A stretch of 64,000 nt of DNA from positions 1-64,000 of the forward strand of contig WHVA01000081.1 of assembly GCA_015179125.1 (NCBI GenBank). The letters are read 5' to 3'. Positions 54,393 to 64,000 of the stretch are shown here, one piece after another (position 1 is the first letter of the stretch; every line of letters starts with the position of its first letter). The notes under the pieces were generated by a model. The model ran no database searches, had not been told where the DNA came from, and saw nothing but the letters and a program-made list of their open reading frames with translations. The DNA is from Gautieria morchelliformis (Eukaryota > Basidiomycota > Agaricomycetes > Gomphales > Gomphaceae). A program made the translations under genes and the position numbers.

Positions 54393-55878
54393 ATGACCCA
54401 CTTACTGCCCCCCAACCTTTTGAAACTCTTTGCTCCTCGGCCGCCGTTGCCTTATACACGTCCCGTTGGAAAGGACCCCGACCGCGTTCGATCAAAGAAC
54501 GTAGGGGGCATCGCCTCTATCCTCCTTGAGATACAAGAGGACAACACTGCGGGGTTGATCATTAAGGGCCAAAAAGAAGACGAGGAGGGCGAAGAGGGAG
54601 AAGAAAAAACGTTCACACATGCGGAAGAGACGCTAAGAGAGATTCGACGAGAGGAGAGGAAGAAACAAAAGGAGGAGCAGTTCAAAAAGGCTAAGGACAG
54701 CTGTGAGTACATGATGACGGTCAGATGGTTGCCATTGACTGACTTGGGCGTGCAGATAAGCCTACCGATGATTCAGAAGCCGTTGGGGACCCATACAAAA
54801 CACTTTTCATATCACGTCTAGTGCGCCACACACTTTCATGATGATTTGAGCTGTATTCTCATATTTTGCCATCACAGTCGAAAAATGCTACCGATAGCGA
54901 TGTTCGTCGACATTTCGAACATTTTGGTCCATTGGAGCGCGTTCGTGTCGTCCGGGACAAGAAAAACAGGAGCCGTGGCTACGCTTTTCTTGTGTATGAG
55001 CGAGAACGTGACATGAAAGGTATGAAGATTGCTAAGCAAATCAGACAGGTATTTATCACTCTGGATAGCCGCGTACAAAGAAGCAGACGGAATAGTGATA
55101 TTGGGTAAGAAAATCCTGGTAGATGTGGAGCGCGGGAGGACAGTACGAGGGTGGAAGCCGCGCCGGCTCGGAGGTGGACTCGGTGGTCGCCCGAAAGTCG
55201 AGAGCCTGCCAGCAGCAGCCCTCCCTGCGCCTAGAGGTGGAATGAGGGGTGGTGGGGGCGGCGGCGGGTTTCGGGGAGGAGGTGGGCGTGGAGGTGGATT
55301 TGGAGGTGGCCGCGGTGGCTTTTCAGGTATGCAATCATCCAGAGCGGAGAATTCTGATGCTGAAGGTGTGCCAGATCGAGGTGGTGACAGAGGTGGCTTC
55401 AGAGGCGGCTTCAGAGGCGGGTTTGGTGGAGACAGAGGCGGGTTTGGCGGAGACAGAGGCGGGTTTGGTGGTGACCGGGGTGGATTTGGTGGAGACAGGG
55501 GAGGATTTGGTGGCGACAGAGGCGGATTTGGCGGAGACAGGGGCGGATTCAGTGACCGGGGGTACGGGGATCGCGGGAGAGGTGGCGGCTTCAGGTATGT
55601 TGACTGGTGCTCGCCGAACGTACTTTACTGATACAGGTGCACGCAGAGGACGAGGTGGTGGCATCGGATACCAAGGAGGTGGGGGTGGGGTCTCAGATGC
55701 ACCACCGAATGGATTCGGAGGACCGCCAGGAGGAGGACCACCCGGAGGATATGGGGGGCCACCAGGTGGGTTTGGTGGGGGCGGATACGCGGGTGCCGGC
55801 GGCGGATTCAGCGACCTCAAACGAGAAGGATCCGGCAGCTACGATGACAGGGACGCGAAGCGACCTAGGAGATACTAG
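54393..55878 (+). CDS. SNP1: U1 snRNP 70-kDa protein
   Basis: Five exons: 54393-54702, 54756-54820, 54878-55019, 55069-55581 and 55637-55878; 423 aa in frame. The N-terminal U1-70K segment has [13 protein letters not shown] and a charged helix; the RRM carries KTLFISRL (RNP2) and [10 protein letters not shown] (RNP1), followed by [20 protein letters not shown], a conserved U1-70K signature. The C-terminus is a long Gly/Arg/Asp repeat (RGGFGGD). The last intron uses donor GTGGCG at 55582; the nearby GTATGT would break the GARRGRGGG frame. The protein binds stem-loop I of U1 snRNA in 5' splice-site recognition. Confidence 0.92.
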
Positions 55879-56916
55879 TGCTTGGGAGAAGGTAAAGGAA
55901 GGTGATTGTATATTCTGATCGACAGTCGCGGTAGGCGTGTTGTAAGTTTTGGGTCCTTTTGTTCTTGCGCGACTCGCTGCGAAGGCGAGTCAGAAGAGTA
56001 AGTATGACAGCCGTAAGTATTGGATACTCTTTGATTTGCACGCTCATGGGTGTGCAGCGGCGCTGCAGTGTGAAGCTGATGGGCGCTGGCCGAGTCTAAA
56101 TCTGGCCTAGAATGGAGCACCGGCGGTAAGAACCTTGATACCGGGGGTTGTCTTGAGTTGGACAAGTGGACAAGTGGGGGCTGAGGGACGCGAGAGAGGG
56201 CCTGGCAGAATAACGAGTCTTAGTTTGTTGTCGACCGTGGCCTGAAATGGCTGCTGAAAATTTTTTATTTTTTATTTTTTGTTTTGACTTCCGTAAAGGG
56301 TTGTTCGCGAAGCAGGCACAGGTTTAAGATGCCACTCCTCGAGGGCACGGATACCAGGTGGGTGGCCTTGCCAGGGTGACCAGGCAGTCAGGGACCACAC
56401 GCACGCGGTTGGCTGGTAACCAATCGGCTCGGTGATCAGGCTCCCAAGACAAACGGCCCGTACCGACCAGAGCGCGACGCGAGCCGGGTCGTTGTTTCCT
56501 CCCCTCGCATCCCCCGTACTCCCTTTTCGTCCCCTTTTATATCTTTTCTTCTTTTGACCACCCCCTCGCCGTTCCCCTTTGCCTTTGGTCCAACTCCCTA
56601 CGCGTCAAGCGCCCCACACTCTCTACATTCCTCACATTCTTTGCCCTCCTCCATCTCCTCACGCCCCCTGGTCTAACCCCGTGTCTCGCTATTGTGCCCG
56701 TACGCCTGGGCTTCGGCGTCACCTGCACATAGTCTTCCAATCACGGCGGGCTGGCCTGTCGTACGCCTGCATCCTGCTCCTCCGGGCTCCACCGCTCCCC
56801 CCCCCCTCCCCCCACAGGCCGGTGCTTCTCGTCCAGACTGCGGCCCTTCTTAGTTGTAGATCACCACCCTGGCGACTACTCTCCTGACCAACATCGCGGC
56901 GTGGGACTTCGCCGTC
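55879..56916. other. 1 kb intergenic, promoter of homeobox gene
   Basis: T-rich runs near 56257-56285 and CT-rich tracts from 56500 to 56830 precede the homeobox start, as is common in fungal promoters. No gene recognised. Confidence 0.5.
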
Positions 56917-58884
56917 ATGGAGTGTAAGCCCTCTCTTATCAGTTCCCCTCGTCCTAGTCACTTGACTCCAGTTCCCCAGCGAAAGACCTCCCTCAGGGCG
57001 ATAATCCTGGCCTCCGCACACGCTCGAAGCGCACCTCCCTCCAGCTGGACGCGTCAAAGTTCCAGCTGGACGCTCATGTGGACGACAGTCTCTTCTCTGC
57101 CCAAGAGCCCCCGACGCCCTCTACAGGTTCCTCCTCGTTTGCTTTCACCTCTGCGGCCTCGCATGGTCGCCCCCGCTCAATGACCCATGGTTCCTCTTCC
57201 ATCCCAGGTTCGTCTGCCTCCCTCGGCCGCAGTCGGTCTGCTACGGTGGCCAACCCACCAAAGTCTGCTCCTCCCGGGGGCACCCCCCCAGAAAAGGAAA
57301 AGCGAAAACGCTCCAGAGTCACTCCAGAGCAGCTTACACACTTGGAGCGTATATTTGCCTTGGACCGAAGTCCCACCGCTGCCAAGCGGAAAGAAATTAG
57401 TGAAATGTTGGGTATGCAGGAGCGACAGACTCAGATTTGGTTTCAGAATAGGTATGTCCCCTTTCCTCGTGCCTTCTCCCTGCACCCACACCCGACCTTG
57501 TCTCCAGACGGGCAAAGGCGAAAACTTTAGAGGGAAAGGGGAAACTGGGCTTCAGAGGGTCTCCCACCTCTGGCGGTGATAGTCCACCCGACACGCCACC
57601 CGATTTTGGCGCCTCACTAGATGTCGATTTGCAGACTTTGATTCATGAGGATGAACGTGAGTCCGTTGCCTGCATCCCAGCAACCTGTGCCTTAGTACAG
57701 GCGATGTAGCCGTGACTTTTATCCCGTGTAGTGACCTATCTATTGGGAGCTGGCGTCGCATATCCGCGTCCTTAGGCCAGCACGACTTGGTGGCGTACAT
57801 ATCAAATAGCAAGCGATGCTTGACCTGGTTCATCTACTCCAACGGATACGGGTTCAAGATGGAGATTCCCTTTGATTCCATTACCAGCACCACTTTCACC
57901 GGTGCGTCCCCTAGCCAGGGACTAGCTTCTTTTTTCCTCTCTCGGCCTCCTATGTTCTATCTCGAGTCCATGTCGTCCCCGACCGGTGGGCTTGGTACTA
58001 CCAGAATTTGGAAAAAATGCGCAGACTGGACAGAGGGCCAGCAAGCAACCAAGATCCTTCGGCACGATCTCGTGGGTGCTACCATCCCCCTCGTCAGCGC
58101 CCTCAAAAGTTTACCAGGGTCCGAGCATCACCTGTCCCTTTCCCCAAGCGGACCGATATCCCCGGGTTCTTACAACCCACCTGATGCTCTCCCAACCATG
58201 CACATTCCCCAACCCCCAATGGCGGGGTTGGAACCCTCGTCCTCCTTTCCGCTTTCTACCGGTTCGCAGTCCCACTTAATTCACGGCCGCAAGCGGTCGT
58301 TTTCGGGGCCTCCTGCGTTGGCTCCCTCTTCACACGATATGCCAGACTTCAGTTTGCTTGGTGGTCCACAAGCAGGCTCTTCTCAGGTACAATCTTCATT
58401 CCCCTCGGCATTTTCGGAGCAACGAGCTTTTCCGTCCGAATATTCTGCCTCAATGTATCGCGCGTATCCTCCTGTGCAGCCTCCAGCCGCGTCGCACCAA
58501 CCCCACTCGTCATTGGGAGATTTCAGCACCGTGCCCATCTCACACGCGGCCGCATCGCGCCCCTATTCAGCCTCGTCTGTCGACACACGGTTCCCATTTG
58601 AGTCACAGGCGTCTTCCTCGGCTTTGCATGGCTCGGGCGAGCACTATCCTTCTGCGGAAGGACGTCCCCATCAATTCGGATCCTCCTCGCCTACACTTCT
58701 CACATCTGCGTTTGATCCAGCCACCCTTCACCGCGATGTGCATATGACCTCCGCGGATTCTGGTGGCCTCGACACAGCGCCACCGTTTGGAGGATCATCC
58801 GACGACACCGGACAACAGCCTGCATCCCGTGATCCGCCATTCGAGGGCATGGCCTCGCATCATGACCCACCACCTGCATCGTAA
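56917..58884 (+). CDS. Homeodomain transcription factor
   Basis: Exons 56917-56921, 56972-57451, 57508-57656 and 57710-58884 close at 602 aa. The first exon is only five nucleotides (ATGGA); splicing gives MDSPAKDLPQ. The homeodomain runs from KRSRVTPEQLTHLERIFALD to helix 3 IWFQNRRAKAK, with the intron inside the recognition helix. A conserved-looking block follows, VTFIPCSDLSIGSWRRI, DLVAYISNSKRCLTWFIYSN and KMEIPFDSI, as in fungal Phx1-like homeobox proteins (family recall, moderate certainty). The C-terminal 250 or so residues are Ser/Pro/His-rich. Nuclear role in transcription; targets unknown. Confidence 0.88.
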
Positions 58885-59715
58885 GCCCCAGACAGGGTCC
58901 TACCAATGCATCACGCCTTAATCTATACACACATTTCCGTGTCCCCTGCTGCTTGTTTGCATCATATACGTCCGTCTTATACCGCTGGTATCGCCTTTTC
59001 TATCTCCTCAAAGTGTCTCATTTATTCTTTTTTTCTTCTCTGTTCGGGTGTTGGCGCTTGGTCGTTCCAGGTTAGTCGCTCTAGAAGGGCATTGCTATTA
59101 GTACCCATTCCGATACCTCTTTGTAGCCATGTTACCATTAGCCAAAGAAAACAACAAGCTATGTTCCGTTCATGTACATCTGTGTACTGCAAGGCGATCG
59201 GGACACCCGAACGGGTACAACCTCAGCGATCAGGCACCCTGGTTTTCCTGCGTGGATAGGAGCTGAGCCTATCAGGCCGAGCTGGTCTGTTAAGCTGCCG
59301 CGGCACCGCGGTCGGAGCCACAGAGCCGATACCATACTTAGTGTCCACGCTTATCCACGGCCCTAGAACACAGATTCCATCATACGTGCGATCTGGGGCG
59401 TCCATCGTTCCTGGCGCTATGTGCCACAGACAAAGCCACGTAAGTTCAGGACTCGGGTGATTCTGGCGAGCCAACCCATCGGGAAAAGGTGACGCTCGGA
59501 GAGCACTGATGCAAGCGAAGATAAGTGAAGATATCCGGATGTGGCAAGCCCGGGTTACCTGAGGATTTCACGAGTTAGCTGGCGCCGTAGGGTCGCTCTC
59601 AAAGAACGAGGCGATGGACTGATAATGACAAAAACAACCGGTGTCATGGAATCCTGTTCCAAGCCGCGGAGTTGGATGAGCTTGGAACTCCGCGGTCTGC
59701 AAGCCCTTGTCTGCA
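58885..59715. other. Intergenic, no gene seen
   Basis: T-rich 3' region of the homeobox gene, then GC-balanced DNA up to the TIM13 start. No domain or RNA gene recognised. Confidence 0.5.
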
Positions 59716-60144
59716 ATGTCCGACTTTCTCAAATCTTCACCGACCCCTTCCTCGGCGGGTGCGGATGCGCGCAAACAGGAGGTGATGGCACAGGTCAAGC
59801 AGGAACTAGCTCTGGCAAATGCCCAGGAGCTCATGAACAAAATGAACGAAAAGTGTTTTGGCAAGTGTATTACAAAGCCTTCCAGCTCACTGTCAAGTTC
59901 CGAAGAGGTTTGTGAGCGCCTCACGGTCTCTGATAGATCCGCACTGACCGTACCGGCCACAGACTTGTCTCACGCGGTGTATGGACCGTTACATGGAGGC
60001 ATGTGAGTCCGCCTGTTACCCGCTGGCAAACTTGCGTGTCAAGTCAACAGAGTTGACTTGTGGTTCTCCCCAGTTGACCTGATCAGCCGAACCTACACCT
60101 CGCGGGTGAGCAGACAGAGGGCAGATGGTGACGTGTTAAATTAG
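59716..60144 (+). CDS. TIM13: Mitochondrial import chaperone Tim13
   Basis: Exons 59716-59907, 59963-60002 and 60074-60144 give exactly 100 aa, the usual size for small Tims. Twin CX3C motifs: CFGKC and, across the first intron, CLTRC. The conserved surroundings [20 protein letters not shown] and [16 protein letters not shown] mark Tim13. The ATG at 59716 is chosen because the frame upstream lacks an ATG. With Tim8 the protein forms a hexamer in the intermembrane space that escorts hydrophobic precursors. Confidence 0.93.
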
Positions 60145-60217
60145 ATACTATACACTTGTAGTCGGATTATGAAGGTGGCACGTGCTGTGGGCTAGGCGCC
60201 AATTTCAGTCTCATAAC

Positions 60218-62289
60218 ATGGGAGCGCAAGAGTCCAAGACCGAGTCCACTGACAGCGGTGCCGCAGCTGTCCAGGACTATTACTCCATACTGCAGATCAG
60301 TGAATCTGCAGACCAGGACGAGATCAAGGCAAGCAATGCCACAACCGGCTGTCGATCTAGCAGTAGCCTCATATCTTCAACAAGGTAGAAAGCCTTCCGC
60401 AAGCAAGCCCTCATCCACCACCCTGACAAGAACGCGGGTGATGTCGAAGAATCCACCAAACGATTCGCTGCAATCCAGCAGGCCTATGAAGTGCGCGGTG
60501 ACTTGGCTCTATACTGATTCACCGCTGACTGCAAGGCGTTTAGGTGCTAAGCGATGAGCAGGTAAGGTAGAGGATGGCTACGCACTGTACGGCCCATTCA
60601 TCTCCAGTCAGGAACGTGCCTGGTATGACTCGCACCGGGCTTCACTCGTACCAGAGGCTGATGCTGGCACCGTCCTGGAGGAAGTCAGGGCAGGCAAGAA
60701 GCAGCCGCGACACCGCGACCGTGGGCTCACCGTACGACACCTCATGAAGTTTTTCGATGCGAGCAATTGGTCGGGTTTCGATGACTCCGAAAATGTAAGC
60801 GGACTCGCATGCCACTCAATCTACGTTGCCAACGCAGTTTTAGAGTTTCCACGCTTTGTATCGCAGCCTGTTTCTTCGTTTGGCGGAGGAGGAGGAGAAG
60901 TGGGATCCACAGGCTGTATTTCCTTCCTTCGGACTGTCCACTTGGCCGTGGATCGCCACAAAAGGTCACGAACACGAAGCCGCACGTACATTCTATAATC
61001 AATGGCTGTCCTTTTCCACCTTCAAGGACTTTGCATGGACTGAACAATGGAATGTCTCCGAAGCTTCAGACAGAAGGGTTCGAAGGTATTCTATAATCTA
61101 TGGTCACACGTGTTATTTCTGATGGACCGCGTCCTGTCAGACTCATGGAGAAAGAGAATAAGAAGGCCAGAGATGACGCGAAACGCGAGTATAATGATAC
61201 AGTTCGAGTATGTGTTCCCTGGAGCTGTGTATCACACCAATTGACCGACGCCTGCAGTCATTGGTCCTCTTTGTCCGCAAACGAGATCCTCGGTATAAAC
61301 TTCATCTGTCACAAATATCATCCTCTATAACCTCGGGTGCCGTACATTCTGAGTCCTCTGCCGAAGCAGCACGTCGGCGAGAACAGGCGGGGCAGTCATA
61401 TGTTGAGCAGGCTTGGCAACGTGTCACGACAGACGAGACTCCTGATGGTGCCGAATGGGAAGAGGCCGAGGGTGAGGAAGAATGGGAGTGCGTCGCCTGT
61501 GCGCGCACGTTCAGGTCTGAAGCGGCCTGGGAGAGTCACGAGCGTAGCCGGAAACACCTAAAAGAGGTTGACCGGTGAGCTTGCGCCGCAGTCTATTGTT
61601 TCCGCACCTGCTGACATCTGCTAGCCTACGGCGGGAAATGCAGGAAGACGACGAAGCATTGGGTATGGTTAACTCCGTACCCACGGAGGATCTCACCTCG
61701 CTTGGTGGTACCGACAGCCGAGGAGTACGGGAAGATCCGGATGAGAGCACAAAGGATGCGCAGGACAAGAAGGAAGATGGTGCCAAAGAATTTGATTTTT
61801 CACTGCCTTCGAAAGGCAAAAGGCAGCGTAAGGCAAAAACGGTGAAGCAGATTGATATCATCGAAGAAGTGGGGAACATCCGTCTTGACGGAAAGGCGAG
61901 GCGCAGACAAAGAGTGCCCGACATGGACAGCGAGGGCGTGAGCACAACCGGGACAGGTAAACGCCAACACCCTTATTTCTATATAGAGTTTTAATTCGCT
62001 CCAGCATCCCCCGGGATTCAAGACGAGCCGCAACAAGGCCAGGGACAAATATCCAAGAAAGACAAGCGCAGAGCTCGAGAAGCCGCCAAAAAGGCTCAAG
62101 GAGAAGTCGATGGAGGTCATCAAGAAGTAAGCCCCCCTTTCTCACCCCGATCAATCACCTGATTGGAAGCAGTGCAACGTCTGCCACAGCATGTTCGACT
62201 CCAGAACGAAGTTATTCGCTCATATTAAAGACACAGGTCACGCATTAGCCACACCTGATGGTGGTATGGCCCGGAAGGCTAAGCGATGA
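60218..62289 (+). CDS. JJJ1: J-protein Jjj1/DNAJC21
   Basis: Multi-exon gene, ATG at 60218. The J-domain is built from exon 1 (to 60328, [18 protein letters not shown]), exon 2 (60389-60490, [17 protein letters not shown] with HPD) and an 18-nt exon 3 (60544-60561). Intron 1 appears to be a GC-AG intron (AAG-GCAAGC ... GGTAG). Then come [10 protein letters not shown], the DNAJC21 core ([63 protein letters not shown]) and two C2H2 fingers ([20 protein letters not shown] and, at the C-terminus, [20 protein letters not shown]). In yeast Jjj1 drives Hsp70 in cytosolic recycling of a 60S ribosome factor. Confidence 0.92.
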
Positions 62290-62366
62290 AGCGATATCCA
62301 GTTTGCTCGATTGGCTGTGTACCCTTCCTTGTATTCAAATAGAAAGCCAGCATACCCACAATACTA

Positions 62367-64000
62367 CTATATCGCCAGTGAACCCGACTGATGATCATGT
62401 ACTAGACTTGAGTTACTGGCGGTGGGAGTTCCCGTTGTGATGTTTATGAGTGTTGCGACCTCGACGTCCCGGGAGTAAGTTCTAGATTCTTCGTCTCTGT
62501 AGTTGAACTGTTCGCTCGTCCTTCCGGTCCGAATTGTCACATTGGATTGATGCTCAAACTTGGTCATGTCAGCAGAAGACCAAGCCTCGAGAGGCGTAGA
62601 CTTACTTCTGTCCCCTCACACGTCTGCACAGTATTTATCTCCGTCTCGAAGCCACCAAGAGCTGATCCTTGCGAAAATGCACGCTGATATGAGTGTTGCA
62701 GGGAAACACCATAGTCAAAGAATGTTTCGTTTGGTGGGGATGATAGGACTGAGTAACTCAAGTTCAAGGCAAAGGGATAGGTAAACGTGTCGGAAACGAC
62801 TGAGATACCGTTGTGCACGGAGGTAGATGAACCACGTGAAATTTGGGTAACATGCTGCGTGAAATGAGGATTCAGACGAGATTGCTGACCTGAATATTAT
62901 CTCAGCATCACCTGTCTACTGATGTTCTGGAGAGTCGTAGTGTAGACCTCTGCATTTGTAAACTGGGCGTATATCAACGTAAGAATTCGGATAACGAAAA
63001 ATTGACATCACATTGAGTTGTTGTTGCCAAGTAGTCGTCGTTGTCTTGCCGCTCCCAGTCGTCAACTGTCCTTGAATGTGAATAGTGCGGTTTGCGTTTG
63101 TAGTCACCGAGACGTTTGGTGCAACTCCTGCCACAGAACCCACGGTCGACGGATTCACGAATGGGGCCGCCTCATAGATTGTCAGGCCACCGGTCGTCGG
63201 CTCGTCGGACTCGTCAAGCAGTAACTGGGAGAGAACGTATGAGCTCTGTGTTGGATTAACGTTAAATACAAACCTGGAGGTTGCCTGAAACGATCCAGTT
63301 CTGATTGATAGAGAAATTGGCCCCCATACCAACTACATCAAGCGTGAACGCATGGGGCTTTCCATCACAAAGGCTGGGTACAAATGGTGTAATATCAATG
63401 TAGTATGTTGGACTGTCGAATGCGCCATAGGAAAGCATAGGCCTCCAAATAGAAGGCAAAAACTCGCCACTATATATCACAGCTATCAAACCACAACGGG
63501 TTAGTTATTTGCCATACCGAGAAAGAGTTACTCAACGGTACGGGAAGACGACGCCTGCTAATACGCCATCAACTAGGAGTTGAACCTCTCTGAAAGGACC
63601 TAGAGAGGAGTCAAAAATTTCTCGTTTGTCAAACAGCACAAATGCTGCCTTTTGGATTCGCTAATCCATCAGGCGCATCCCACTCGGGTAGTTGGGGGAA
63701 GAACTCGTCCGGTACATTTCCGTACTGCTTGTAGTTAGGGAGAGCAAGCAACCTAGGATTGACACCGCTCACCCAAAACTCTTCATCTCTGAAGGGAAAC
63801 ACCATAAGTGTTGGTGAATACTGGACAAGTGCGTGACTTACGCATTTCCAGAGGCATATATCTCGACAAAGGCTTGTGCGATATTGTGAGGAAGCGTCGT
63901 AAATTTGGTCTACAAACAAAATTGTTCAGATGAAATCCAGGCTGGATATCGTAAAGAAAAATGCGCACATTACCCGCTGGTGGAACAGAGAAGGCACTCC
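62367..64000 (-). CDS. Peptide N-glycosidase A-like protein (5' partial)
   Basis: It enters from the right edge on the minus strand and stops at 62367. Recognisable pieces in order: VEIYASGNAxxEEFW-like region split by an intron (DEEFWVSGVNPRLL), YGNVPDEFFPQLP, FLPSIWRPMLSYGAFDSPTY, IDITPFVPSLCDGKPHAFTL, NWIVSGNLQ, LTIYEAAP, YSVLSSPPNETFFDYGVSLQ and a C-terminus with several N-x-S/T sites (NVTIR, NITTG, NSSLV). This matches the PNGase A family, which removes N-glycans from peptides; a secreted protein is expected, but the signal peptide lies off the window. It converges with the J-protein gene, 77 bp apart. Small exons were not all fixed. Confidence 0.85.

Overview
The window reads as nuclear DNA of a filamentous basidiomycete, most likely an Agaricomycete. 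Host genes are packed a few hundred bases apart and are cut by many GT-AG introns of about 47-70 bp. The transposons (chromodomain Ty3/gypsy, Ty1/copia, an RNase H-bearing LINE) and the host proteins fit that group. The species cannot be named from sequence alone.

Positions 1-34,000 are a transposon graveyard. From left to right: the 3' end of gypsy-1 with its LTR; a copia block made of LTR A, an inverted gag-pol fragment, LTR B, an intact gag-pol and LTR C; a broken integrase of gypsy family A; a deletion derivative, gypsy-2; then a 12-kb stretch bounded by two 1532-bp solo LTRs in inverted orientation (13517-15048 and 24097-25628). Between the solo LTRs lie a dead LINE with 11-bp target duplications and gypsy pol fragments. 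To the right lie the rest of the family B element (gypsy-3, same family as gypsy-1), a 1.3-kb element with 17-bp terminal inverted repeats, a MAP kinase pseudogene, and a DUF3712-like gene fragment held between two inverted minisatellite arrays.

Two results stand out. (1) Four target-site duplications (GATGG, CATGT, GGTGT, ACTTC) each have one copy on either side of an inversion breakpoint. They match only if 15049-24096 is flipped, so the segment was inverted by recombination between the two solo LTRs. Flipping it restores nested insertions inside two gypsy elements. (2) All three gypsy elements carry, between the pol chromodomain and the 3' LTR, a gene on the opposite strand. It encodes an N-terminal charged coiled coil and a CX2CX6CX7-10CX2CX6C zinc-cluster-like motif. 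In gypsy-1 it is an intact two-exon gene with a canonical 55-bp intron.

Positions 34,290-64,000 are ordinary gene-dense DNA: a thioredoxin-fold AhpC/TSA-like protein, an NMN adenylyltransferase-like protein, a GNAT acetyltransferase, an alpha-arrestin, mitochondrial Hsp70, a Ser/Pro-rich hypothetical protein, an APH-fold phosphotransferase, a Yta7/ATAD2-type AAA-bromodomain protein, U1-70K, a homeobox factor, Tim13, a Jjj1-type J-protein and a PNGase A-like protein cut by the window edge. Seven of these gene models were resolved exon by exon with the reading frame closing (arrestin 826 aa, Hsp70 671 aa, thioredoxin-fold protein 512 aa, APH 404 aa, U1-70K 423 aa, homeobox 602 aa, Tim13 100 aa). 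Neighbours share no obvious pathway, apart from three mitochondrial or chaperone genes.
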